Of a stretch of 64,000 nucleotides of DNA, positions 27,101 through 42,100 are shown one piece after another (within the stretch, counting starts at the first letter, position 1; every line of letters starts with the position of its first letter). Made by a program: the position numbers and the translations under genes. Source of the DNA: Bicyclus anynana (lineage: Eukaryota > Arthropoda > Insecta > Lepidoptera > Nymphalidae); NCBI RefSeq assembly GCF_947172395.1, contig NC_069095.1, positions 11,035,321-11,099,320 of the forward strand, in the 5' to 3' direction. Under the pieces are notes generated by a model that saw only the letters and a list, made by a program, of their open reading frames with translations, had not been told where the DNA came from and did not search any database.

Positions 27101-30100
27101 TTCTGTTACCAACAAGCTTATCAAACAAGAAAACGGACAAACAAACCTATATTCATAAGTAGGTATCACACTAATATTATATAGGCGAAAGTTTGTGTGT
27201 AATTATCTTTGTTCCTCTTTTACGCTGCGGCAACTGAAGCGATTTGGCTAAAATTTGGAATGGAAATAGATTTTATTCTGGATTAACACATAGGCTACTA
27301 ACCCCTCTCATTTTGAGAGCAGACTTGAGCTCAGCAGTGAGCGGAATATGGGTTAGTAATGATGAGTCGTTAAAAAAACTGCAGTAAGTACCTACTGTTG
27401 CTGAGGAACTGAAAAAAAAATCGTTTACACGCGTGTAAACCCGCGGGAAATAGGTAGTCTAATCACATCTATACTAATATTATAAAGCTGAAGAGTTTGT
27501 TTGTTTGATTGAACGCGCTAATCTCAGGAACTACTGGTCCGATTTGAAAAATTCTTTCAGTGTTAAATAGCCCATTTATCGAGGAAGGCTATAGGCTATA
27601 TTTTATCCCCGTATTCTTACGGGAACGGGAACCACGCGGGTGAAACCGCGCGGCGTCAGCTAGTTTAAATATAATTCTATAAAGTTGGAGGTAGCATGGA
27701 GATTAATAAAAATAATGGCCCCAACCAAGGTAATTCGCGGGCTTGAACAAAGAAATAGAATATAAAGGTCTTTTTGAAAGAGCGACATAGGATAAGAGAC
27801 AGTGGAAATAACGTCCTCAAAGAAGATTAAGAAATTATAAGCAAACAATACAGGGATACCAAAACGATATTTTGATCGTTGCATTGTTCGCACTATTACT
27901 TTTATAAGTTTGACATGCACATGTTATAGGTATTAATAAAATTATCAGATATTGAGTTAAGATGCTATGTTTTTGTTTTAATGGAATGGTGACCATTACA
28001 TTTTTTATTATTTACTATGAAGATACGTGACAAACGCATAACGCATACGCAAAAGAGCTTTGATAGCCCAGTGGATATGACCTCTGCCTCCGATTCCGGA
28101 GGTGTGGGTTCGAATCCGGTCCGGGGCATGCACCTCCAACTTTACAGTTGTGTGCATTTTAGGAAATTAAATATCACGTGTCTCAAACGGTTAAGGAAAA
28201 CATCGTGAGGAAACCTGCATACCATAGAATTATCTTCATTATTAAAAACGTATGTGTCGATATAATTGTAACAAGCAATTTTTTAATTTTTACTACTGTG
28301 CCGCTACTGTGAAATAAAAGATTTTTTACTTAATTCATTTAAATGAGTAAAATTCTATAATGTAGGTAAAAAAATGTTTTTATACTTATTTTCTTTCAAC
28401 AAAATCATGCCACTGTCTTTGAGACTATTACGTAAACTCGAGTTCGTAGAAAGATTTCCCGAGGTGTATTTTACTCTAAAAGTTAGGTTAGTTCGTGGAG
28501 TGAGAATAAAACTATGTTTTTGTGTTAAAATACGTAAAGAAATTTATTTTAGCTTCCCGTTTCCTCGTTTCCGCTTTTATTTCAAGTGGTTTCTACAAGC
28601 GCACTGAGAAATCTTTGCATTTTATTTTTATTTAACCTAATTGAACTAGCTGTTTCCTATAATTTCGTCCAAAAAATACGATTCTTTTTGGATATTATCA
28701 ATTAGTATTGACTTGAAAAATGTATTTAGGAAACCTTCTTTCGTCAGTTTGAGGCACTGTACTGTACTGTACTGTACTGTGTACACAGTACACAAGATAT
28801 TATCTGTGTTCCCAGTGCATGGGTATAGGACGTAGGTTATAGTTAGTGGAGGTCTGCTGAGGAAGGATTTTGCGAGAGGGCCGAAATAAGGCGGTCTAAG
28901 AGCGGACGAAGTCGCGGGCGTCTGCTAGTATCGTATATGTCCACTGACATGACGTGTACGTCGAAGTTAGTGAATAGGTAAGAAATCTGCTTGTTCCGTC
29001 AACCATTAATATTTAATATAGAAGAAAACAAAGAAAGCCCATTTTATCTCAACGAAATCCCGCCATCGCATCCCGTTTCCATACGTTGTTATTCCGTAAG
29101 TGAATCATAAAGTTTTATTTTATTACTCCTGGTTTTACATGTAAGAATTAAATTGCGGCAATTATTCGCATACGTCTCGAGACCGGCTCTGAGTAGTACA
29201 TAATTCTGTAATATTATATCCTTTGTAACAAGTTTAACCCAGTTTTGGGGACGGGTTATCCTGACGTGTAATGTTGTACTACGGCTTCCTTTAGTTAGAA
29301 TAGTTTTGAAGTGCCGGCAAAGATTTTCTACTATAGACAAGTCACTAGCGCGTCGAAACTGAGGCGGATAAATGTGGCTAATGGGGATGATGACTAGGTT
29401 TGAATATATTGATTTTTATGATACATTCGGGTAAATAGAGTCAATGTTAACTATTTTATACATAAGAAGCAAAGATTGTCTGGATATTTGCAAAATAAAT
29501 GAGATTATAAAATTTCAAATTCTATTAAAAATATTTTATCGTAATTAGATGAAAATTCATACAGTTTTAGCTTCCTTACATTAAATGTGACATTTTTTGA
29601 TATGTGAACTATAAACATAAACGCACAAATAACAAAGATATTAGTAATTTTGTTTGAACGCACATACAAATCTAACGATAATTACATTACCTACGACGTC
29701 ATTAGTTCGTGCCATTTTTAGTATATGGCGTTTTTCAGGGATCCGCGGCAGCGCCGCAAATCTGACCCTTTAAATTCCTGTAGCTCCGAAAGTAATGATG
29801 GCAGATATCCTGTTACTTTTACAAAATTGCTTTACTATTAGCATACTCTTAATTTATATACAATTTAAAAAACTGTCATCATCCCTTTTTAAGTAGTCGC
29901 GTTGTAAACAACGAAAGTTATTTGAACAAAGAACACTTAAATATTGTCTACTATGTCGAGTTGTGTGTTCGAGAAGTTCGAGTCTATTTTTTTTTCAAAA
30001 TAGTTTTTTTTCTTCTGTTACTCTCGATTTAGACTATAAAGTATAATGTACTTTAAGTAAATATGTTTCTTATTCTAAGAACATTGAGACGCCTTGAAAG

Positions 30101-33100
30101 GTGACAACTAAATTAGAGCCGCTTAAAGTGACCAAAAATTACTTAGATTAAAGGAAGAAAGCGGAAAGAATATTTTCCAAGACTAAAGTTAAGAATATGA
30201 AATATAATTTTTATGATAAAATAAATCAAATTCCTCGCTTTCAAAGTCGTCTCTAGTATAAAATTAAGAGCAAAAACGCTCTTACGACGTCTTATTCAAT
30301 GATTGCAATGTTGTTGAACCGAGGAGAGGTCAAACCGTTGGTGCAAAAAACGTATGATGTCAACCGCGCAAATTGTATTTGAAGATGCTAGACTAACGGT
30401 GCCATGACGTATGACTTAACTACCGGGGCTTTGGACATCGACTAGGGTTGCCGACGGCAGTGCTCTTCATAGATGCAAAAATGCCCTGCTTACATTGAAA
30501 GACACGCTGAAGGAACAAGAGCGCGATTTAGGTCACCGACTAAATCTAATTCGTTGCTTGAATATGCTAGAAGAGTTACATCATGAAGGGACAGATTAAA
30601 AAGCTTGATACCAACCCTTGCCACAAGTACTTTCAAGGAATTCCTAGTGGCAACCCTAACACCCTGTGTCTCGAAGAGTACTTTGAGACGATTGTTGCGG
30701 TCATCTGATAGTAATAGTTATAAAGTCAAACATCTCCCTAAAGTCCACTCGTCCCGCTTTTATTTGTAGGAGCCCGGAGTTGAGATGTTAGTGGTATTTA
30801 ACCCTGTACCTTGGAGTAGCCCTCAGTTCCGGTCTTTATTGCAACATAATAGCGATTGTTACAAACAAACATTAACACTATGCCTGGCAACACGCAAGCA
30901 CGCAACATGGGGGAATACTAGTAGAAAGATGGTAGAAAAGGAAAAGTCAGGAGCTTGGCACCTTGTTATGGGCCATCAAAAATAGTGATGATGATGAAAT
31001 AAATCTTGATACATAGAAACAATTTCATATTTTATCTCGAGTTACAGCCCTACCAAAACATAATATTCACAATAAGTAAACCTCAGTTTTTGCCTACCTA
31101 CTATTCTTTTGCTAGTCATCACGATTAATTTCAAAAAGCTTTAAACTTAATACATTAAAAATAAGCTTATTTTTAATGTATTTTTGTCAAATTATGCTCA
31201 ATTATTCTACATTTTATCCATTTCCTGCAAATATTTCAATGTTCAAGACCGATGATATTTACACGTACGTAACTTTAGTTAATTTAAAAATTTTTAAATC
31301 TGCGGGAAATTTCTGTCAAGCAACATGAACAAAAATACCAGGGAGATATAAGTTAATAGGCGATACCTTGTATAGCAATGGAATATGCATACCGACCAAT
31401 AAGTTTATTCAGAAATAAGGTTACAGTGCAAATAACTTGCGGTTTGAGTGTATTTATTTGATCTCACCACACAGAAGCTTACATACTTCATTGTACAACC
31501 GACACGCGATGATCGTTTAAGACTTCACACATAGAAGATTCGTCTCTATTACTATTAGCTATAAAAGCATGTTTCGTGTAACAGTTTTGAAAGCCTGTAA
31601 TGTTGTACAGTGTACAAATCTTGTCTTAATTGATACACTGTTTGTATATTGTCGGTATGCGTGTGGACTTTTATTTATTATGGTTCCATCGTGTAACTTA
31701 AAAACGGTATAACGGAAATATACATTGTAACTTTAGTTCTTATTACGTTCTTTGGTTTATAGCTTCCTGTAATACTACTGTGCTCAACTTTTATACTATG
31801 CAGTTATACTACGAGTAAGCTTTGCTTTATTTTTCTTATTGACTTTTCATTTGTATATTTTTTACTAGCAAGTACCCCGTGGTTTCACATGCTTAGTTCT
31901 AGTTCAATGAGGTATCTCTCGTTATCAACTCATATTCGGCTCACTGCTGAGCTCGAGTCTCCTCTCAGAATGAGAGGGGTTAGGTCAATAGTCCATCACG
32001 CTGACCCAATGCGGATTGGCAGACTTCACACACGCAGAAAATTAAGATAATTCTCTGGTATGCAGGTTTCCTCACGATGTTTTTCCTTCACCGTTTGAGG
32101 CACGTGATGTTTAATTTCTTCAATTGGGTATACAGGGATATAATGCAGACTATTATACACTGAATATCTCGCTTTCTAATGGTTAAGGAAATTTTAAAAT
32201 CTGTCGAATAGTTTTTGAGTTATTTAGGAACTTTAATTATACAAATATTATTAAAAAGTATTAAAAATACCTACTTGAATTGACTGTCTATTAATAAACT
32301 AAGTACTTATTTTTAATAAGAAAAAAAAATTAACTCTATAAGTTAGTTAAGTCATCACGTCTTACCCAAGACTGGATAACACCTATACAATCTGTATCCG
32401 CAAAATGGACAAAATCTACTAGACAAACGCAATTTTATCTGCGGAACCATTCACATATATTATTCTTGCGCTTTGTATATTATTTTCGATGATCTGTTTG
32501 ATCGTGCCGATAATTCGCTTCTACTGTGCACAGAAATCAATTAATGGTGAATAAAAAATAATACCGTTATCCATTATAGCATCGATTCGCACTAACTGCA
32601 TCATTATTTACAAAATATTAATCCTTTGATGTTCTTTTTTTGACCAGTAGATAATGATGGCTTTTCAATATGTTCGAACAACATTAATCAGCAAAAAAGT
32701 TCCTTTGGTACAATCAATCAATCCATCATCATCATTATCAGTCGAGCCTCTTGCATGGACTTCCAACACAACGGTCTCGAGCCGCCAGCATCCAGCGGCT
32801 CCCTGCAACCCGCTTGAGGTCCTCGGTCCACAACAATGCGCTTACTAGTGCGGGGTCGCCAGACCCTTGGGACCCCAACGTCCATCAGCTCTTCGAACTA
32901 TGTGGCATGCCCATTGCCACTGTAGCTTCGCGATTCGCTGAGCTATGTCAGTGACTTTAATTCGTCTGCGGATCTCCTCATTTCTGATTCGATTACGCAG
33001 AGAAACTCCAAGCATATCTCGATCCATCGCCTGCTGAATGACTCGGAGCCTAAATAAATCCTAAATAAATGGGACTCAGGAACAGATCTTAGGCTAGTTT

Positions 33101-36100
33101 TTATCCCAGAAAAATCCATAGTTCCTGCGGGATTTGTGGGAAACAGATAGACATATAGACCAGACCCTATATGTTCGTATAAATGTATAAAAGGTGAACA
33201 TTTAGCAGGAATATGTTTGTGGTATGTAGAGGTCATGTTAAAATTTTATTAATTATACGATATTTTCATTTTAAGGGCGGGGGGGGGGAGCACTCTTTGG
33301 GGCCATTTGCTTGTTCTAGTACTTATAAGTTACAGACCATTTTTTTTTTAATATGATAAATACTCCCGATTCCCTGCAATTAGGAACTGTTGGAACTGAA
33401 CTAAAAATGGGTACGACACGACGACAGTCCAGCGTGAATCGATTCCATGATCTGTTGTAATGAGTGTCGCCTTTACCGCATAGCTATTGAGGCTAGTGCG
33501 TAACAGATTAACAAATACAGTAGTCAGAGTATATCAGTGCTCAAACAAATCTACCAGCCAGCGTTTAATTACAAGACACGGCCTCAAAGCCGCAGCGGAG
33601 TTATGTTCAGGCGGAGGGTACATTCTGTCGCCGCTTGCGGTTTGGATTCCGCAAATTGTTACTACCATGAGTGTCATTCTCGATTGCCTACATTATTGGA
33701 ATATCATCATCATCATTACTCCGTGACGCAGTGGTATGCGCGGTGGATTTACAAGACGGAGGTCCTGTGTTAAACTCCCGGCTGTGCCGATGGAGGTTTT
33801 CTTAATTAACTAACTGGTTATCGCTTGGCAACTTTTTTCGTAACACTACGCGCAGGCCGGGGAGCGTGTAGCGATGAATGAAAACCCCAATACTGATGCA
33901 CCTTACTTACCCGCATGCACGATTTTACACCCACGCATCTTTCCCCCCGTCACCCGCATATCATGGGAGTGTCATCAATGAACTTGCCTGACCACCCTAC
34001 AGACAAAGACGTACTGCCAAGCCATTTAGCGCTCCGCGTTAGCGTTGGTGTAGATTTCATCCTACTCCTAACAAGTTAGCCCGCTTCTATCTTAGTTTGC
34101 ATCATCACTTGCCATCAGGTGAGATTGTAGTCAGGGGTAACTTGTAGAGAATAAAAAAATCATCATTGTCAGCCTATTTTAACGGCATACATACTACAAA
34201 GACTCCCACACCCAGAACAGGAGAGAGCATTGATGATTTTGGTTCGTCTGCGGATCTCCTCATATCTGATTCGATTCTCGCAAATCTTCTATATTACGAG
34301 TATAAAGCTGAAGAGTTTGTTTGTTTGTTTGTTTGAACGCGCTAATCTCAGGAACTACTGTTCCGATTTGAAAAATTCTCCAGTGTTAGATAGCCCATTT
34401 ATCGAGAAAGGTTATTTGGGCTATATATTATCCCCGTATTCCTACGGGAACGGGAACCACGCGGGTAAAACCGCGCGGTATCAGTTAGTAATCTATTATA
34501 ATCAAATGATCTATTGGAGCTTAAATTAACATTGTGCTGAGGTCGATATCTAATTTGCCACGATCATACAATTTTGATTATTCTAATAAGAACAGCGAAG
34601 ATGTGGAATGCCCTTCCAGCTTCTGTGTTTCCTAACACTTATGATTTGTACACCTTCAAGACAAGAGTGAATAGGCATTTTCAAGGCAAGCGCGCTCCAA
34701 CCTAGACCTCATCATTGCTTTCCACCAGGCATGATTGTAGTCAAGCGCAAGTCTATTATGAATAAAAAAAACCTGTCAGTTCTTTCTTTTTAATTATATT
34801 TCTTCTTTAATTATATATCTATAAAAAGAATATTATATTATGTTCTTAAATCGAGTAGCATTACGAGAACACTTGGTAGCGCACTAGCTACCGTCCTTGG
34901 TATTTAACGGTAACCAGGGTTTTAATAGCTACTGGTTTTGACGCTTCGAATTATTGCCAGCCTGCGAGAAATCGCTTGAACACCACTTTAGAGCTTAACT
35001 ATTTCCTCGGCATCCTCCTGTGCTTGCTAAATGTGAGATATAATAATTATATTATCGCTGAATTGCTTATTAATAAATCTTCACTGATGTCAGACTGTAT
35101 TTAATTTGTTTGTTTTGAATGAAAATGAAATTTTGTGACTGTAAACATACCTATTGTACGAGTATAATGAGAATTTTGACATCTTTTGAAAATAATTGAA
35201 TTATTTTGCTGGTATTCTCCTTGTAAAATCTACGAATCCAAGCAACAACGTCACCAAAATCCAAACAAAAACTCCTTAACGTTTCAATAAGAAAGGAAAA
35301 GTAAAAGAAGAAGATTTAATATATTCGCAATCGAACAGTGCAAAATTAACATCTTGAAAATGCTCTGATTTCGTAATTGATTTTCTGTAGGATCGTCAAC
35401 AACCCATATTCGGCTCACTGCCAAGCTCGAGTCTCCTCTCAGAATGAGAGGGGTGAGGCCAATAGTCCACCACGCTGGCCCAATGAAGATTGGCAGACTT
35501 CACACACGCAGAAAATGAAGATAATTATCTGGTATGCAGGTTTCCTCACGATGTTTTCCTTCACCGATTGAAACACGTGATATTTAATTTCTTAAAATGC
35601 ACAGATTCGAACTCACACGCTCCGGAATCGGAGGCAGAGGTCATATCCACTGGGCTATCACTGCTCAAATTCTGTAGGATATCAAATTATTATTATTATG
35701 TTTTGCTTATAATGAACTTCCGCCAAAATCCTGCTTCAATTCAGTGAATAGTACCAACATTGTAATTGTAGTGCCAAAAAACTCTCTGAACTATTTCGGT
35801 CGAAGGCAAACGATCAGGAGGCCGATCTCCAACCTGCTGGACGGATTTAGTCAAGGCAACACAATCATCGAAAGTGGAGTGTTCTTATAATGCAACCAAT
35901 CGCCAAAAGTGGTAGAGCACTGCACAGAAAGCATCGCTCATCGCTGCAACCACGACTGACCAGGAAAAGTGAACAATTACTCGTGAGATGAAAAGAGTTG
36001 GTATTCAGGAAATTTCTAGTTGTACACGCAATAACACTAAACATAATATGCTATGATCTACAAACAAACGTTTACATAGAAGGTTTACTACGGAAATGGT

Positions 36101-39100
36101 TATATAACATAATGTTGCTTATGTAGCTTATTGTTACGTGGAACGGTTATTAGGTACTTACCTACTTATTTCCTTCTCAGACAATGTGGGGAAATTTCAT
36201 GCCCTGTTACGGATCTTCATTGTTTTCCCTTTTACGCGGATATGGGATCTCATTTGATCGTAACTATTAACAAATATATATAAAATAAATATAACAACAG
36301 ATATTTGGATGTTGGTGCGCGTACAGAATAAATTCATTAGGTATTTGTTTAAGAGGCTGTATGAGGTTTATCCATAAGATCCATTAATGTATCCAACGTT
36401 GTTTATACTAGGCATGATCGGATACTACGGGTTAGGAGGGAACTGGAATTCTTAGCTATTCTTAGCTACCTTAAAATCCCGAACTACAAGTTTTACCATA
36501 CAATGCATCCAGATGCTCACGGTGGTTCCGCTAACGGTTCCAGTCAAAATGCTGCGCATGACTACCAATGCTCTTTGGTACAGCAAAAATGATCGCCTGC
36601 ACCGTGAACTAATTAAAACTATAAAGACAGAAGTTGCACACTCAATGAAAACATACCAAAAGCGTAATCGTAAACATCCAAATCAACTAACAAGGAACCT
36701 AATGATGAAGAAACCTGGTACAACTTTCAAAAGGCTCAAGAGACGAGCACCACAAGATGTCATGAAATAGACACTTACATTATTATATTTGTCAAATCAC
36801 TGGATTTCGCGCCTAAATACAAATACTTAAAATCCCGCTAAATGTCTCACGACAGATTGCAGGAATAATGAGAGACTAAATAAAAAAAATGAAATGTCCC
36901 TCTCCTGTAAAGAAAAAATTCCTGACCATAAATATCCATCAAAAGTAGGCGGATTATGATAGATTCTCTTACAACATATCAAAATTAATGAAAATAGCTG
37001 ACATATTTGGGGCGTAACGCAATTTAACCCTAAATTATTATTTCTGACGAGTCTTTTGTTTCCGACACACCCCGATGGTTGCGGGAACATTCATTTTTGG
37101 CGGTTGTTTAATATTTCGTAACAACAATGCGGGTATTATTTGTTAACTTCTTTGTTGGTAACAGTTTCATTGTTTGCGAACATTTGGACATAAGTATCTT
37201 ACTTATTAATGGTCTTTCTGCTTTTTTGGATATTTTTATGGTGAAATATGTACTCATTACATCATCATCATCATCATCATCATTACAAGTCGCATGATGA
37301 AAATAGGACTCTTGGATGGATTTCCCAACACCACGGTCCTGAGCTGCCTGCATCTAGCGGTTCCCTGCGGCTCGTTTGTTTACCAAGTTGGGGGTAGACC
37401 TACACTGTTCGTTTCGGTGTGGGGTCCAACGTCCATCAGCACTTCAAGCTACGTGCCCCGCCCATTGTCACTTCAGCATCGCGACTCATTGGGCTATGTC
37501 GGTAACTTTGGTTCATCGGATCTCCTCATTTCTGATTCGAACACGCAGAGAAACTCCAAGCATAGCAGTAAATTCGACGTAATATATGTATGAGTGATTT
37601 GTTTTTTAATTTTCGCATTGAGAGGTCTAGTCGAAATCAAATATTATTAAAAGTAATTTAATTTCCAACATTTGACCCACTTAACAAGGTAACTTAAACA
37701 AAGAATAAATATAAAAATTATAATCAAGTATATAAATACTGTTATCAAATAAAGTCAACAACATCAAAATGTACTCAAATAACGCATGTTCTCAGCGTAA
37801 TGTTGTAAGACACGACCATAGAGATATTTAAAACCAGCCGTTAGAAATGGCGTGTTTCAGACCAATGAATGAATGCGTGAATGAATGCCTGGAACTGGAG
37901 TGCGAAATCCTTGCATATTGTTATACTTACGTACGTTGTACGTAAGACGCAATATAGTTGAAAGTTATTACGTACAGAATCTGTATGTATTAACTTTAAC
38001 TGACTGTATTATCTGTATTACATATACATAATGCAGTCAGATAAATGGGAATAGCCTTTTTTAAAATTGGAGGTATATTGTTATACAAACCAGAAAGAGA
38101 CGTGTTGGTGGACCCCCACCAGGTGGACGGACGACATCAAGCGATTCGCAGGGATTCGCTGGATGCAGGCGGCTCAGGATCGTGATGTTTAAAAGTCCCT
38201 ACAAAAGTCCTAAGTGTGCAGTGCAGTGAACGTCCATCGGCTGATATGTTGACGTGTCATTCGCATAGCGACCTTAGGCGTAGGTATGCCACTTCTATCG
38301 CCTTGTTATATCTTTGGACACGTCGGTAAACCTCAACAAGGCGTGCCTACATCCCGTCCTCTGTACATATAATATGTAATTCGGGACTTCTTACAGCTTG
38401 GGGAATAAGATGGGTTCGAGGATCTCTGAAAGCTAAAGTCGTATATCATGCTATAAAAGATCAAGTTCCAATTAATATAATTTTTTTTTAACAAAAATGT
38501 TCAAAAGACTACAAAATCAAAAAAATAAACTAAAAAAGCGAAAAATAACACCGTATGTGCTACCTTCTGATCATTTTGAAGGCGGTGACAAGCCAGTGGC
38601 GTATTAATTAAAGCCGTTTTTTTAAGGGCCGTAAATTAAAGAACCACGGAAAACATCCGTCTGAGAATCCTAAAACTATAAGATTTAAACGGCTTGAGTT
38701 TGGCTACTTAGACGTTAATTTCGAATTAAAATTTAAAGAGATGCCCCAAGATATTTATTATACTAGGTTTGAAAAAATTTAATCACACCACGATTGCAAG
38801 GTTTATCCTTAAAACATCCAAGAAAGTATACTTTTATTATTTCGCCGGACACTATATAATTTCTAGTCTAGTCTACTAATATTATAAACGCAAAAGTTTG
38901 TTTGGATGTTTGCTACTATTTACTGCCGACTAGAGAACCGATTTGGCTGAAATTTGGAATGGAAATAGATTTTACTCTGAATTAACACATAGGCTACTTT
39001 TTATCCCGAAAAAATTCATAGATTCCTGAGATTTTGGTAGTATGAATGTTTGTTACTCTTTCACGCCTCGGCTACTAAACCGATTCACATAAAATTTGAA

Positions 39101-42100
39101 GTAGAGATAGATTATAGTCTGGATGAACACATAGGCTACTTTTCATACCAGAAAAATCCATGGTTCCCAAGGGATTTGTGAAAAACTAAATTTCAACTTG
39201 CGGAGGAAGTCGCGGGTGACCGCTGGTATATTGTATAGTTTCGCCTGATTTTATAGCAGCACGATATCTTCGCAAGCTATCAGGGCAGTGCTTTATTTTT
39301 GTTCTATCCCACGCTCCTTCTCTGTACTTATACATGCATTAGTTAATTTAGATAACTAATTCAGTTGGCCGAATTACCACGTCAGACTCGACGATTTATT
39401 TTGGTTCTATTTCTTCTGTTATACTTATTATAGTCGGATGCAATATCTTTGACGTCTCCGAAACATGGTGCGGGTGACCCTGTGTCAGGTCATACAAAAA
39501 TCAAGACGCGTGAGGCCACTTCGAGTGTGTGGGATTCACGCACAGGGTGATGCCCAGACGCCGCGCCCGTATGTAACCGGTGATACCTAAAATCTTTAGA
39601 ATTAACTTAACCAATTTACTAATTGACTATTGATTTATATTTTTATTGAGCCGTGATAGCCCAGTGGATATGACGTTTGCCTCCGATTCCGGAGGGTGTG
39701 GGCTCGAATCCGGTCCGGGGCATGCACCTCCAACTTTTCAGTTGTGTGAATTTCAAGAAATTGAACATCACGTGTCTTAAACGGTGAAGGAAAACATCGT
39801 GAGGAAACCTGCATACCAGAGAATTTTCTTAATTCTCTGCGTGTGAAGTCTGCCAATCCGCATTGGGCCAGCGTGGTGGACTATTGGCCTAACCCCTCTC
39901 ATTGTGAGAGGAGACTCGAGCTCAGCAGTGAGCAGAATATGGGTTGATAATGATGATGATGATGATGAAAAGAATTTTCAAAATCGGTTCAGTAGATGAT
40001 TAGATACGCCCTACAACCTCAAAAAAACCTTTGTAATGTTAGAATAGAAAAGTGTTGTTTTAATTATTAGTCATATTAGCTTTCTTATTTTTGCATACCT
40101 AGTGAAGAAAAAAGATTCGCACAGATTAAAAGCCGGAAATTATGCTGACTTACACATTTTCATTTCCTGAGGCAATATCCTGAAGGCTTCGTAGGTACAA
40201 GGCTCTGAGGGATGTGTTACTTCCTGAAATTTCCATTTTCTAAAACGGAAGCTCTCTGCTCGAGGAGATTGTATCTACTTAAGGCTCATTTAGAAGCTTT
40301 TGACGTCAAAGGAGCTTGCCGTTTATTTTTGTTCTACCTAGTAGGTTAGATAAAATGGCTACTTTATACGTACTTACCTTTTAATCTGATTTTATATATT
40401 GAAACAGAAGTTTGCGACTTTATACAGTAGGTACTATTTTATTCATTTTTATTTACAAATAATAAATTATATAGTAATCTTTGAATTTGAACTATTGGTT
40501 AACGGTCGTATGATGTTTTTGTTATTGTCGTTAAGAAATAAATTTAAAGAAATAAAAATAATGACTGCATAGTCAATATATATGAGAATTTAGTGTATGT
40601 ATATTGTAATATGTGTACTATATAAATGATACAAATCTTGGTGTTAAACTGCATTAAACAGCATACGACTCTGTGTTTAGTTTTAAATAAGTTTGTAAAA
40701 TGGTGGTCAACCAAAAAAAAATAAACCTTGGCCGAGTTTGTTGTGGGCTTTTTTCGGACCAAGGTGCGTTTGGAACCCTCGTAACTTTAATTTTAAGTTT
40801 ACAACTATTATTACCATCAATAGATTTATTTAAATTATGACGTAAATTAACTTTCAAAAGTGCTTGTAAACTAAACCTTAATGAATTAAATGAATTTAGA
40901 ATTTTTACTTTCGATTTCAAAAATCAAAGCCTGAATATCCAGGCTTTAAAATAATTAACTATAAGTAAACGTTAATAATAATATCAACCCAACAAATCAC
41001 ATTAACGCAGCGAGGTGGGTCTACACTTCAAATTCTAAGGGCATATTTTGTGTCCTGTATGCTTAGCATGCAATCGACGATATATCTCATGTAGAGATAT
41101 AGACAAAATGGCATCCACTGGCGGCGGAGTAGTCTTAGTCCCATCTTTCTCGTCCCAACACAAAATTCAAAAGCAAAAAATAAAAAAATTGGTTGCGCTG
41201 CTATTGATTGACATTTGTCTATTTCTCTCCACGTGATACGTTGTTTGGTCGCATGTTACGCCTACAGCAGAGGACTATTTGAAACAAGCTGATGAACTGC
41301 GAACTGAGTCTAAAGCATATTCTTTAGTGATCTGGGAGAGAAGAGGCCATTGTTTTCCAACAAAAAAATCTGACTACTAATATTCATCATCATTAACAAC
41401 CCATATTTGGCTCACTGTTGAGCACGAGTCTCATGTCAGAATGCGAACGGTTAATAGTTCACCATGCTGGCCTAATGCGGATTGGCATACTTCACACACG
41501 TATATAATAAAGAAAATTTTCGGGTATACAGGTTTTCACTCGATGTTTTTCCTTCACCGTCTAAGATACGTGATATTTTTTTTTAAAGTTGGAGGTTCAT
41601 GCCCTGGACCGGATTCAAACCTACCGTAACGAAGGCAAAGTTCATATCCACTGTGCTATAACGGCACAACTAATACTACTAGATACTACTACTGCAAACC
41701 GCATTGGACCAGAATGGCCATCCTGAGAGGAGACTCGTGCTCAACAGTGAGCCACATATGGGTTGTTAATGATGCCACTGCTAATAAGAGCGTATCATCC
41801 CATCGTACCTGGAGGTATATAAAAGTAAAACGTATTTCCCACACAAAATCCCATTTCCCACGTGTCGGCGCTAGAATTCATCAATCTCATGTAAGCGGTT
41901 ATTGCGCTTCAAAGCTAAATTTCCCATCAATAGGGCGATTCCATAAAGCTCTCACTTCCTATGCGATTGAGGTTTTCTTAATTGGTCCAGGTCTGGCTGA
42001 TGGGAGCCTTTGACCGTGGCTAACTACCACCCTACCGACAAAGACGTACCGCTAAGCGATTTAGGGTTCCGGTACGAATTCGTGTAGAAACCGAAAGGAG

